From Actinomycetota bacterium (GTDB taxonomy: Bacteria; Actinomycetota; Actinomycetes; S36-B12; UBA5976), in assembly GCA_016870945.1 (NCBI GenBank), contig VGAH01000065.1, positions 1 through 5,056 of the forward strand: 5,056 nt of DNA, in the 5' to 3' direction. The notes under the pieces were generated by a model. That model worked only from the letters and a program-made list of their open reading frames with translations. It did not search any database and was not told the origin of the DNA. Of this stretch, positions 1 through 5,056 are shown in pieces (positions within the stretch are counted from its first letter, which is position 1; every line of letters starts with the position of its first letter). The translations under genes were made by a program, and so were the position numbers.

Positions 1-1101
1 GTCGCCTTTGGCCGCGCAAATCACCGACCACCCAAACACAACGATGAAAGTGATTACCCCAAGGGGCATGAATGCTGCTGAAATACCAAAATTCCCCAGC
101 GGTTTTAGCATCACGCAAATCTGTATGGCATAGCCAACGTAGAGAATTACCGCGGCAACCAACACGCTTGTTGTCGGTGCCACACCAGTAAGTGCCCATT
201 TAGCAAGTGCGTAAGGCAACTCCCACGAGGCAACCATTACCCCTGAAAACCAGAAGATGACACCTAGTGACCAAAGCCAATTACTACTAAGCAACGCCGG
301 TGCAAGGTTCTTGGTAAAGCCTTCAAACATCTGGCCTATGCCTTCGGGGTACATGCGAAACTCCACCTGATTGCGACCTGCAAAGGTCTTGACATCTAGC
401 CCCGCGGCTTCATATGCGCGCCCAAGCTCGACATCTTCAATTATCGAATTACTTACTAATTTGTGACCACCGACGGCAAAGTAGTCACTTGACTTGGTTG
501 CGAGTACCGGGCCAAATGCCAACGAGGCCTTGCGCCCGAGGCGAGCGCCCATCGCGCCAAGTAAGTTAAACGTGGCTGCGAATCGCTCTGACCATTTGAA
601 CATGCGATGAAAAGGCTGGACGCTAATTAGCCCATTTGCCATCTCTACTTGTGATGCCAATCGAGCGATCAATGTTTTACTAGGCAAGGTGTCAGCGTCA
701 AGAAAAACCAATAATCCATAAGGGTTTTGATTAGCCCCCTGCCAGCAAGCCCAGTTTTTGCCAGTCCACCCGATAGGGAGATCTTTACTTTCGAGCACGA
801 TCGCCCCGTTAGCGCGTGCAACTTCAGCCGTCTTGTCGGTTGAATGATCATCGACAACTGTGACCGTGCACGGGTAAGTCTGATTACTTAGGCGGGGGAG
901 TAGATTTTTTAAGTTTGCTTCTTCATTTCGCGCCGGTACGACTATGTTGACGCGGGCACGTGGGGTGTCGGTGTCAACGGGCTCGGGTAGGGGCCTCGCA
1001 ATTGGCCTCATGCCCCAGCCGAGTAGCCATCGAAAAAGCAGCGTCCACGAGTAGAAATCCACCAAGGGCGATTTTGGTGGGCATCGGCTGGCCCCTAGCA
1101 T
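1..1101 (-). CDS. Family 2 glycosyltransferase, CrtQ-like, 3' end outside window
   Basis: The minus-strand frame is open from 1101 to the left edge (367 codons, no stop), so the C-terminus is missing. The likely role is sugar transfer from a nucleotide sugar to a lipid or carotenoid at the cytoplasmic membrane. GT-A motifs appear in order: nucleotide-binding strand IVVPARNEE (53-61), VVDDHSTD (82-89), GWTGKNWACWQG (111-122), the metal-binding LDADT (134-138), SVQPFHRM (160-167), FGPVLATKSSDYFAVGGH (196-213), IIEDVELG (220-227) and FRMYPEGIGQMFEGFTKN (248-265). Three hydrophobic segments follow (about 270-293, 305-332, 336-364), and a short one lies near 16-31. From memory, the middle and late blocks resemble staphylococcal CrtQ (4,4'-diaponeurosporenoate glycosyltransferase, about 375 residues), so the missing part may be short. 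The substrate is inferred, not shown. The start is uncertain: ATG 1101 gives the longest form, GTG 1062 and ATG 1011 are alternatives, and none has a clear Shine-Dalgarno. Confidence 0.87.
   Translation of the reverse strand, partial: MLGASRCPPKSPLVDFYSWTLLFRWLLGWGMRPIARPLPEPVDTDTPRARVNIVVPARNEEANLKNLLPRLSNQTYPCTVTVVDDHSTDKTAEVARANGAIVLESKDLPIGWTGKNWACWQGANQNPYGLLVFLDADTLPSKTLIARLASQVEMANGLISVQPFHRMFKWSERFAATFNLLGAMGARLGRKASLAFGPVLATKSSDYFAVGGHKLVSNSIIEDVELGRAYEAAGLDVKTFAGRNQVEFRMYPEGIGQMFEGFTKNLAPALLSSNWLWSLGVIFWFSGVMVASWELPYALAKWALTGVAPTTSVLVAAVILYVGYAIQICVMLKPLGNFGISAAFMPLGVITFIVVFGWSVICAAKGD
1074..1101 (+). promoter_or_regulatory. Candidate promoter for the ABM-like gene
   Basis: TTGGTG at 1074-1079 and TAGCAT at 1096-1101 are separated by 16 bp; the second fits the actinobacterial TANNNT -10 pattern. 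Transcription would start near 1107-1109, giving a leader of about 42 nt that contains the 1112-1130 hairpin. The elements lie inside the 5' end of the divergent glycosyltransferase if that gene starts at 1101. Short matches like this occur by chance, so support is weak. Confidence 0.25.
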
Positions 1102-1111
1102 GGGCGCACTT

Positions 1112-1130
1112 GGCCGGGGAGGCCCCGGCC
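1112..1130. repeat. Perfect GC-rich inverted repeat between divergent genes
   Basis: GGCCGGGG (1112-1119) and CCCCGGCC (1123-1130) are exact reverse complements around the 3-nt loop AGG. The repeat sits between the start of the minus-strand glycosyltransferase (1101) and the ribosome binding site of the plus-strand gene (1136-1143). In plus-strand RNA it would form a very stable hairpin ending 5 nt before that site. It could be an mRNA structure or a protein-binding operator. There is no U-tract on either side, so an intrinsic terminator is unlikely. Confidence 0.6.
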
Positions 1131-1149
1131 CATGCGAGAGAGGCATTAA

Positions 1150-1452
1150 ATGTCTGAGGTAGTCGAGTTCACGTTGCGCGTAAAGCCAGGCCACTACGAC
1201 CAAGTTGTGGAGCTCTACTCAGACTTTGCCCATGACTACATGGCGATTAACCCCACTTTGAAGACGGTTTTGATCGTGGGCGACGCAGGCGCGGGCACGG
1301 TTCGGGGCATCGGTGTCTATGACACGGCTGCCGACGCTGCCGCAGTCAATAGCGACGCGATCTTCGCCAATTTCAATGACGCAGTGGCACCTTTGATTAC
1401 CGGCTCGCCCGAGCGGGTGTTGCTCGACTTGCTTCACGCCTGGTCTAGGTAG
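1150..1452 (+). CDS. Small ABM-like (dimeric alpha/beta barrel) protein, function unknown
   Basis: This encodes 100 residues from ATG 1150 to TAG 1450-1452. A good Shine-Dalgarno, GAGAGAGG (1136-1143), lies 6 nt before the ATG. The pattern suits a ferredoxin-like fold of the antibiotic biosynthesis monooxygenase type: a first strand VVEFTLRVKPG (4-14), a helix with YDQVVELYSDFAHDYMA, a strand LKTVLIVGD (37-45), a strand VRGIGVYDT (51-59), a helix FANFNDAVAPL, and a closing PERVLLDLLHAWSR. There is no signal peptide or membrane segment. ABM-like proteins include cofactor-free oxygenases, haem-degrading enzymes and many uncharacterised dimers. No catalytic residues can be named here, so no reaction is assigned. 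It diverges from the glycosyltransferase and lies 235 bp upstream of recA, where many actinobacteria instead carry a DUF3046 gene. The gene call is firm; the family assignment is moderate. Confidence 0.8.
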   Translation: MSEVVEFTLRVKPGHYDQVVELYSDFAHDYMAINPTLKTVLIVGDAGAGTVRGIGVYDTAADAAAVNSDAIFANFNDAVAPLITGSPERVLLDLLHAWSR

Positions 1453-1458
1453 CCGCAC

Positions 1459-1480
1459 AGGGGGCGCCTAGGGGGCGCCT
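1459..1480 (+). repeat. Tandem duplication of an 11-bp unit
   Basis: AGGGGGCGCCT occurs twice head to tail (1459-1469 and 1470-1480), starting 7 bp after the stop of the ABM-like gene. Each unit contains the palindrome GGCGCC (1463-1468 and 1474-1479), so the two copies can pair with each other as a 6-bp stem with loop TAGGG. It probably arose by slippage and may form part of a transcription terminator. Confidence 0.7.
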
Positions 1481-1504
1481 AGCTCTTAAAAATCGGGGGT
1501 TTTT
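1462..1504 (+). terminator. Possible terminator after the ABM-like gene
   Basis: A GC-rich stem (GGCGCC 1463-1468 with GGCGCC 1474-1479) follows the stop codon closely, and TTTTT lies at 1500-1504. The T-tract is about 20 nt past the stem instead of directly after it, so this is not a canonical intrinsic terminator. AAAAA (1488-1492) can also pair with TTTTT (1500-1504) around a G-rich loop. Some insulation of the recA promoters from upstream transcription is plausible, but the signal is weak. Confidence 0.3.
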
Positions 1505-1529
1505 GGGCCCTACGGGGCGTGTCGGGTGG

Positions 1530-1557
1530 TTGATTCGAACATATGTTCGGATACCTT
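1530..1557 (+). promoter_or_regulatory. Candidate LexA-controlled recA promoter (distal)
   Basis: TTGATT (1530-1535) and TACCTT (1552-1557, fitting TANNNT) are 16 bp apart, and the LexA palindrome occupies almost the whole spacer (1536-1549). A repressor bound there would block RNA polymerase directly, the usual geometry of SOS repression. Transcripts would begin near 1564 and carry a leader of about 125 nt. The box is firm; the exact -35 and -10 are inferred. Confidence 0.45.
1536..1549. promoter_or_regulatory. LexA (SOS) box upstream of recA
   Basis: CGAACATATGTTCG is a perfect 14-bp palindrome matching the Gram-positive/actinobacterial LexA operator pattern CGAAC-N4-GTTCG. It lies 138 bp before the recA start codon. 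recA is a core member of the SOS regulon in this phylum, so the site most likely represses recA until RecA filaments trigger LexA self-cleavage. A match of this quality in front of recA is unlikely to be chance. Confidence 0.92.
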
Positions 1558-1565
1558 TTACCCAA

Positions 1566-1590
1566 GGGGTCGTTTTCCCCAACGAACCCC
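1566..1590 (+). other. Imperfect stem-loop between the two recA promoters
   Basis: GGGGT (1566-1570) pairs with ACCCC (1586-1590), and CGTT (1571-1574) pairs with AACG (1581-1584). There is a single bulged A at 1585 and loop TTCCCC (1575-1580). The palindrome CCCCTAGGGG (1587-1596) shares CCCC with this stem, so two alternative pairings exist. Only transcripts from the distal promoter would contain it. No function is known. Confidence 0.4.
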
Positions 1591-1614
1591 TAGGGGCGTG
1601 CCGAGCTGGCGGAA

Positions 1615-1637
1615 TTGTCAGACCTGCTCCATAGCGT
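1615..1637 (+). promoter_or_regulatory. RecA-NDp/PafBC-type proximal recA promoter
   Basis: TTGTCAGAC (1615-1623), 8 nt, then TAGCGT (1632-1637) reproduces the spacing of the mycobacterial RecA-NDp promoter, recalled as TTGTCRGTG-N8-TANNNT. That class drives LexA-independent DNA-damage induction and is recognised with the help of the PafBC activator. The only departures are in the last positions of the first element (GAC for GTG). Transcription should start near 1643-1645, giving a leader of about 44 nt. recA would then have two damage-responsive inputs, with the LexA promoter further upstream, as in mycobacteria. Confidence 0.78.
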
Positions 1638-1687
1638 CACCGGCACCTACCTAAAACATCCGACGGGTACCTAACGAAGGGCTGAGC

Positions 1688-2827
1688 ATGGCAAAGACAG
1701 ATAGTTTGGCGAAGGTGACTCAACTACCGAGGGCTCTCTCACCTGAGCGTGAGCGCGCACTTGATACCGCTCTATCGCAGATCGAGCGCCAGTTTGGCGC
1801 TGGGTCGGTAATGCGTCTAGGTCTTGAAGACCTGCCGCCAATGGCGGTAATACCCACCGGCTCTATCGCCCTTGACGTGGCGTTAGGCATTGGCGGTTTG
1901 CCCCGAGGTCGAGTTGTCGAGATCTTCGGCCCTGAATCATCTGGCAAAACCACGGTCGCATTGCACGCGATTGCAAGTGCTCAAGCTCTGGGCGGTATCG
2001 CCGCTTTCATCGACGCTGAGCACGCACTCGACCCTGAATACGCCAAGAAGCTAGGGGTCGACATAGATGCCTTGCTAGTTAGCCAACCTGATACCGGCGA
2101 GCAAGCACTCGAGATCGCAGACATGTTGGTGCGCTCTGGCGCGCTTGACTTGATTGTCATCGATTCAGTGGCGGCATTAGTGCCTCGAGCCGAAATCGAA
2201 GGCGAGATGGGTGACAGCCACGTCGGTTTGCAGGCTCGTTTGATGAGTCAAGCTCTACGCAAGATGACAGGGGCTCTAGCCGGCTCGAACACCACCGCGA
2301 TCTTCATCAACCAGTTGCGAGAAAAGATTGGCGTGATGTTCGGTTCGCCCGAAACCACTACGGGTGGGCGTGCTTTGAAGTTCTATTCATCGGTTCGACT
2401 TGATGTACGCCGAATCGAAACCCTCAAAGAAGGCACCGAAGCCGTGGGTAATCGAACCCGCGTCAAGGTAGTCAAAAATAAGGTGGCACCGCCCTTCAAG
2501 CAAGCAGAGTTCGACATCGTTTACGGTGAGGGCATCTCGCGCGAGGGCAGTCTTATTGACCTCGGTGTCGAGCACGGCATCGTGCGCAAGTCAGGTGCTT
2601 GGTTCACTTACGAAAGTGACCAGCTTGGCCAGGGCAAAGAAAATGCTCGTGCCTTCTTGCGCGACAACGCCGATATTGCCTTGGCGATTGAAAACCAGAT
2701 TAAGGTGAAGCTTGGCGTGCCAGGTGCAGTACCTGAAGCAGTACCTGCGCTAAAAGCTGAGCCGAAAGCCGAGTCAGAAACCGGGCCGAAAGTAGAAGAG
2801 GAAATCTCAGTTGCCAAGAGCGGCTAA
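1688..2827 (+). CDS. recA: Recombinase RecA
   Basis: This is a 379-residue, full-length RecA from ATG 1688, with Shine-Dalgarno GAAGGG (1676-1681) 6 nt upstream. It forms ATP-dependent filaments on single-stranded DNA, performs homologous strand exchange in the cytoplasm, and stimulates LexA cleavage. Visible elements are the N-terminal oligomerisation helix (about 21-40), Walker A GPESSGKT (81-88), catalytic Glu in IDAEHALDP (E111), Walker B LDLIVIDS (153-160), the INQLREKIGVMFGSPE signature (208-222) with its ATP-sensing Gln 209, loop L2 to GGRALKFY, and the C-terminal DNA-binding domain (about 285-343). A tail of about 36 residues (344-379) is rich in Ala, Pro, Glu and Lys and ends in an acidic EEE stretch; acidic tails of this kind damp RecA activity. 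No intein interrupts it, unlike M. tuberculosis RecA. It is transcribed from the two upstream promoters and overlaps recX. Confidence 0.98.
   Translation: MAKTDSLAKVTQLPRALSPERERALDTALSQIERQFGAGSVMRLGLEDLPPMAVIPTGSIALDVALGIGGLPRGRVVEIFGPESSGKTTVALHAIASAQALGGIAAFIDAEHALDPEYAKKLGVDIDALLVSQPDTGEQALEIADMLVRSGALDLIVIDSVAALVPRAEIEGEMGDSHVGLQARLMSQALRKMTGALAGSNTTAIFINQLREKIGVMFGSPETTTGGRALKFYSSVRLDVRRIETLKEGTEAVGNRTRVKVVKNKVAPPFKQAEFDIVYGEGISREGSLIDLGVEHGIVRKSGAWFTYESDQLGQGKENARAFLRDNADIALAIENQIKVKLGVPGAVPEAVPALKAEPKAESETGPKVEEEISVAKSG
2726..2747 (+). repeat. 10-bp direct repeat in the recA tail
   Basis: GCAGTACCTG occurs at 2726-2735 and 2738-2747, a 12-bp period that keeps frame and encodes the repeated AVPE/AVPA of the RecA tail. 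Length change by slippage in four-codon steps would not disturb the reading frame. It lies in the least constrained part of RecA. Confidence 0.6.
2795..2801 (+). promoter_or_regulatory. recX ribosome binding site inside recA
   Basis: GAAGAGG lies 9 nt before the TTG at 2811 and supports that start. The same bases belong to the GAA GAG GAA codons of the RecA acidic tail, so the tail codes for protein and serves as the recX translation signal. Confidence 0.65.
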
Positions 2828-3383
2828 CAAAGCGCGATCTAGCTTGGCAGCAAGAAGTCATTTGAAGTTGGTAGGTGAGGGCGAGCAGTCGCCCTCACCA
2901 TCAGCACCAGATATTGACAGTGATGTTGACGCTGCGCGTGAAATCGCCCTTAAGCGTTTAACTTACGCGCCCAAGACCAAAAGAGTTCTCACCCGTGACC
3001 TGGTGAAGCGAGGCGTATCTTCCCAAGTCGCTGAACAGGTAGTTGATCGAATGGCTGAAGTTGGGCTGATAGACGATGCCGCTTTCGCGCAGGCCTGGGT
3101 TAGCACACGGCATTCGGGTCGTGGCTTGGCCAGGCGCGCACTGCGCTCAGAGTTGAGGTTGCAAGGTGTCGCTGACGAGGTGGCAAGTGAGGCGGTCGAG
3201 GTTCTAAGCACCGAAGACGAATTCGCTAGGGCTCGCCAATTGGTGCTGAGGCGAATTCGGGCAACGGGTTCATTGGGTGATGAAAAGCAGATTCGTCGAC
3301 TCTCTGGCATGTTGCAGCGAAAGGGCTACAGCTTGGGGCTGATTTCAGCGGTCTTGCGTGACGTGGCGGCCAACCCCACCTAG
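2811..3383 (+). CDS. recX: Regulatory protein RecX
   Basis: This is a 190-residue protein starting at TTG 2811, 17 bp inside recA and in a different frame; the GAAGAGG at 2795-2801 supports that start. RecX binds RecA filaments, limits their extension and inhibits RecA ATPase and strand exchange. The family's helical repeats are visible: AREIALKRLTYAPKTKRVLTRDLVKRG (42-68), the acidic GLIDDAAFAQAWVSTR (85-100), GRGLARRALRSELRLQGV (103-120), and a last repeat ending LSGMLQRKGYSLGLISAVL (164-182). The first 40 residues are basic, then Ser/Pro/Asp-rich and probably disordered; such N-terminal extensions are common in actinobacterial RecX. The overlap suggests translational coupling to recA, keeping RecX below and proportional to RecA. 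No internal promoter was identified. Confidence 0.95.
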   Translation: MPRAANKARSSLAARSHLKLVGEGEQSPSPSAPDIDSDVDAAREIALKRLTYAPKTKRVLTRDLVKRGVSSQVAEQVVDRMAEVGLIDDAAFAQAWVSTRHSGRGLARRALRSELRLQGVADEVASEAVEVLSTEDEFARARQLVLRRIRATGSLGDEKQIRRLSGMLQRKGYSLGLISAVLRDVAANPT

Positions 3384-3412
3384 GGGGGCACCTTTTTCGA
3401 CCGAGCCGTGGT

Positions 3413-3430
3413 CACAATGCATTCGTTGTG
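3413..3430. repeat. Short inverted repeat upstream of miaB
   Basis: CACAA (3413-3417) and TTGTG (3426-3430) are exact reverse complements separated by 8 bp, giving an operator-like dyad that overlaps the possible miaB -35 region. Arms of 5 bp can easily arise by chance, and no regulator is suggested. Confidence 0.25.
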
Positions 3431-3456
3431 TGAGCTTGCTTGCTCACTTCTAGCCT
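3426..3456 (+). promoter_or_regulatory. Candidate leaderless promoter of miaB
   Basis: TAGCCT (3451-3456) fits the actinobacterial -10 pattern TANNNT. It is followed by exactly 7 nt and then GTG at 3464, so transcription would begin at or next to the start codon. No Shine-Dalgarno precedes this GTG, as expected for a leaderless mRNA. The only -35-like sequence is TTGTGT (3426-3431), with a long 19-bp spacer; -35 elements are often degenerate in this phylum. Confidence 0.42.
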
Positions 3457-3463
3457 GTGCCAT

Positions 3464-4939
3464 GTGAAGGGGCAAAAGACCTACTCGGTCGTCACGTTTG
3501 GGTGTCAGATGAATGCCCATGACTCAGAGCGAATTGCTGGGCTCTTAGAGGGCATGGGTTTCAAGAAAGCCCCCACATATGAACCCAAGCTCGGTGAGCC
3601 GGGGTTAACGCCAGCAGATGTCGTCGTCTTGAATACGTGCGCAGTAAGAGAACACGCCGACACTCGTCTCTACGGAACCTTAGGCCACTTAGCGGGCCTA
3701 AAGAAGAAACGCCCGGGCATGCAGATAGCCGTTGGTGGGTGCCTGGCCCAGAAAGATCGAACCGAGATCTTGAACCGTGCCCCTTGGGTTGATGTTGTGT
3801 TTGGAACGCACAATGTTGGTTCACTGCCAGTCTTGTTAGGCCGAGCGGCCTTTTCGAATCAAGCGCAAATCGAGATCATGGAATCACTTCAGGCATTCCC
3901 GTCAGAGCTACCCGTGCGTCGAGCGGCCGAACACTCAGCGTGGGTGTCGATTAGCGTTGGTTGTAATAACACCTGCAGTTTTTGCATTGTTCCAAGCCTT
4001 CGAGGCAAAGAGCGTGACAGAAAGCCAAGTGAGATTCTCGAAGAGATATCCGCCTTGGTGGCAGACGGGGTAGTAGAAGTCACGTTGCTAGGTCAAAACG
4101 TAAATTCCTATGGGGTTGAGTTTGGCGACAAGCAGGCTTTCTCGAAACTGTTAATTCAATGTGGCAAAATCGAGGGCTTAAGGCGCTTGCGCTTCACGAG
4201 CCCCCATCCGAAGGACTTCACCGACGATGTCATCGAAGCCATGGCCAGATCTCAAGTTGTGATGCCCCACCTTCACATGCCGTTGCAGTCAGGAAGTAAT
4301 GCCATATTGCAGTCGATGCGGCGCTCTTATCGACGAGAAAAGTACCTAAGCATTCTTGAAAAAGTTCGTGCGGCCATACCCGGGGTGGCAATTTCTACTG
4401 ACATAATCGTCGGCTTTCCAGGTGAGACTGAAGAGAACTTCCAAGAAACCTTAGATCTCGTCAGAGCAGCCCGATTCTCTACGGCTTACACATTTAAGTA
4501 TTCAAAGCGCCCAGGAACTGCAGCAGTTTCGCTAGAGGGGCACTTAAGCCCCGAGGTCGTGGCTGAGCGCTATCAGCGATTAGTGGCTCTAGTTGATGAT
4601 GTAAGTCTTCAAGAAAATAGAAAGCAGATCGGTGAAACCGTTGAGGTGATGGTGGGGTCAAAGAGTGGCAGCAAAGACGGTGGCCGTGCTCGTCTTAGTG
4701 GCAGGGCACGTGACAATCGACTTGTGCACTTTTCGGCTAATGGGCTTGAAGGCGACATAGAACCGGGTGATTTGGTAAGAGTCGCAGTATCTGAGTGTTC
4801 CCCCTTCTTCTTAATTGCTGACGGTGCTATCACTTCGCACGTTAAGACTCGAACGCGATTTAACGCAGGTCTTAACGAAATCGATCGCAGCCCAAACTCA
4901 GCTGTCAACCTTGGGATCCCGGTGTTTGTTGGCTCCTGA
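3464..4939 (+). CDS. miaB: tRNA-2-methylthio-N6-dimethylallyladenosine synthase MiaB
   Basis: This is a 491-residue radical-SAM methylthiotransferase that converts i6A to ms2i6A at position 37 of tRNAs reading UNN codons. All three parts are present. The UPF0004 domain has the auxiliary-cluster cysteines in TFGCQMN (C14), LNTCAVRE (C59) and GGCLAQ (C93). The radical-SAM domain has CNNTCSFC (C167, C171, C174), followed by IVPSLRGKERDR, LLGQNVNSYG (208-217), MPLQSGSN (272-279) and TDIIVGFPGETEE (312-324). A C-terminal TRAM domain spans about 385-453. An extra tail of about 38 residues lacks recognisable motifs. The frame stays open upstream to TTG 3440, but GTG 3464 is preferred: family similarity begins directly after it, and a -10-like TAGCCT lies 7 nt before it. 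miaB is 80 bp from recX and overlaps miaA, whose product makes its i6A substrate. Confidence 0.96.
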   Translation: MKGQKTYSVVTFGCQMNAHDSERIAGLLEGMGFKKAPTYEPKLGEPGLTPADVVVLNTCAVREHADTRLYGTLGHLAGLKKKRPGMQIAVGGCLAQKDRTEILNRAPWVDVVFGTHNVGSLPVLLGRAAFSNQAQIEIMESLQAFPSELPVRRAAEHSAWVSISVGCNNTCSFCIVPSLRGKERDRKPSEILEEISALVADGVVEVTLLGQNVNSYGVEFGDKQAFSKLLIQCGKIEGLRRLRFTSPHPKDFTDDVIEAMARSQVVMPHLHMPLQSGSNAILQSMRRSYRREKYLSILEKVRAAIPGVAISTDIIVGFPGETEENFQETLDLVRAARFSTAYTFKYSKRPGTAAVSLEGHLSPEVVAERYQRLVALVDDVSLQENRKQIGETVEVMVGSKSGSKDGGRARLSGRARDNRLVHFSANGLEGDIEPGDLVRVAVSECSPFFLIADGAITSHVKTRTRFNAGLNEIDRSPNSAVNLGIPVFVGS

Positions 4940-5056
4940 AGTTCTGGCAGTTGTTGGCCCCACAGCTATGGGCAAGTCGGCCCTCGGTGTGGCTTTGGCC
5001 CTTGAACTAGGTGGTGAAGTCGTAAACGCGGACGCCATGGCCCTTTACCGCGGCAT
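4929..5056 (+). CDS. miaA: tRNA dimethylallyltransferase MiaA, N-terminal fragment
   Basis: The first 42 codons or so are present; the gene runs off the right edge. MiaA transfers the dimethylallyl group from DMAPP to N6 of A37 in tRNA, producing the i6A that MiaB then methylthiolates. The P-loop GPTAMGKS follows the first strand VLAVV, and then comes the family block GEVVNADAMALYRGM, which contains the Asp and Tyr-Arg-Gly typical of MiaA near residue 40. No ATG or GTG lies in a suitable place: the start is read as TTG 4929 (TTG 4926 and TTG 4911 are in the same frame), so it overlaps the end of miaB by about 11 bp. No strong Shine-Dalgarno is visible, which suggests translation coupled to miaB termination. 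Identity is clear; the exact start is not. Confidence 0.9.
   Translation, partial: MAPEVLAVVGPTAMGKSALGVALALELGGEVVNADAMALYRG

Noticed and set aside
960..1157. Plus-strand open frame of 65 codons opposite the glycosyltransferase start
   Set aside because: It lies antisense to the glycosyltransferase N-terminus, has no family motifs, and overlaps the better supported ATG 1150 gene.
1688..2827. An intein in RecA, as in M. tuberculosis
   Set aside because: The RecA sequence is continuous through every conserved block and has normal length.
1468..3386. CCTAGGGG recurring between genes (1468-1475, 1589-1596, 3379-3386)
   Set aside because: The core CTAGGGG also occurs inside recA (2051-2057) and reads simply as C/G-rich spacer sequence; three copies are too few to argue for a motif.
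3374..3397. Terminator after recX: CCCC/GGGG near the stop followed by TTTTT at 3393-3397
   Set aside because: The stem is only about 4 bp, the loop includes the stop codon, and five bases separate stem and T-tract. It is too weak to list as a feature.
3561..3824. Minus-strand open frames inside miaB (also 3889-4083 and 4609-4908), recX (2963-3310) and recA
   Set aside because: They are antisense shadows of genes with clear conserved motifs; none shows a recognisable domain or a convincing start signal.
1..5056. CRISPR array, tRNA or rRNA gene, insertion sequence, prophage or defence system
   Set aside because: There are no spaced repeats, no tRNA-like arms or rRNA segments, no transposase or integrase motifs. 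All of the coding space is accounted for by the six genes listed.

Overview
This window looks like the chromosome of an actinobacterium (class Actinomycetia), probably one of moderate G+C content. The evidence is the conserved order recA-recX-miaB-miaA, a LexA box of the CGAAC-N4-GTTCG type, a RecA-NDp/PafBC-type promoter in front of recA, and an apparently leaderless miaB start. A more exact taxon cannot be supported from the sequence alone. No phage, insertion sequence, CRISPR array or RNA gene is visible.

Layout. Positions 1-1101 (minus strand) hold a long membrane-anchored family 2 glycosyltransferase that resembles the carotenoid glycosyltransferase CrtQ; its C-terminal end lies beyond the left edge. 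It diverges from a 100-residue plus-strand protein (1150-1452) with the look of a dimeric alpha/beta-barrel (ABM-like) protein. The 48-bp gap between them carries a perfect GC-rich hairpin. Positions 1453-1687 form a dense regulatory region: a tandem 11-bp repeat with a possible terminator, a perfect LexA palindrome set inside a candidate promoter, a stem-loop, then a second promoter of the PafBC type. Positions 1688-4939 hold recA, recX (TTG start, overlapping recA by 17 bp) and miaB (best start GTG 3464, not the longer TTG frame). miaA begins inside the end of miaB and runs off the right edge.

How the genes work together. RecA forms the recombination and SOS filament and RecX modulates it; translation of the two looks coupled, because the codons of RecA's acidic tail also supply the recX ribosome binding site. 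MiaA and MiaB act one after the other on tRNA A37 (isopentenylation, then methylthiolation). They sit next to recA by long-conserved synteny rather than by a shared pathway. The glycosyltransferase and the ABM-like protein have no evident link to either pair.

No undescribed multi-gene system is visible here. The most informative parts are the two-promoter recA control region and the start-site choices for recX, miaB and miaA.
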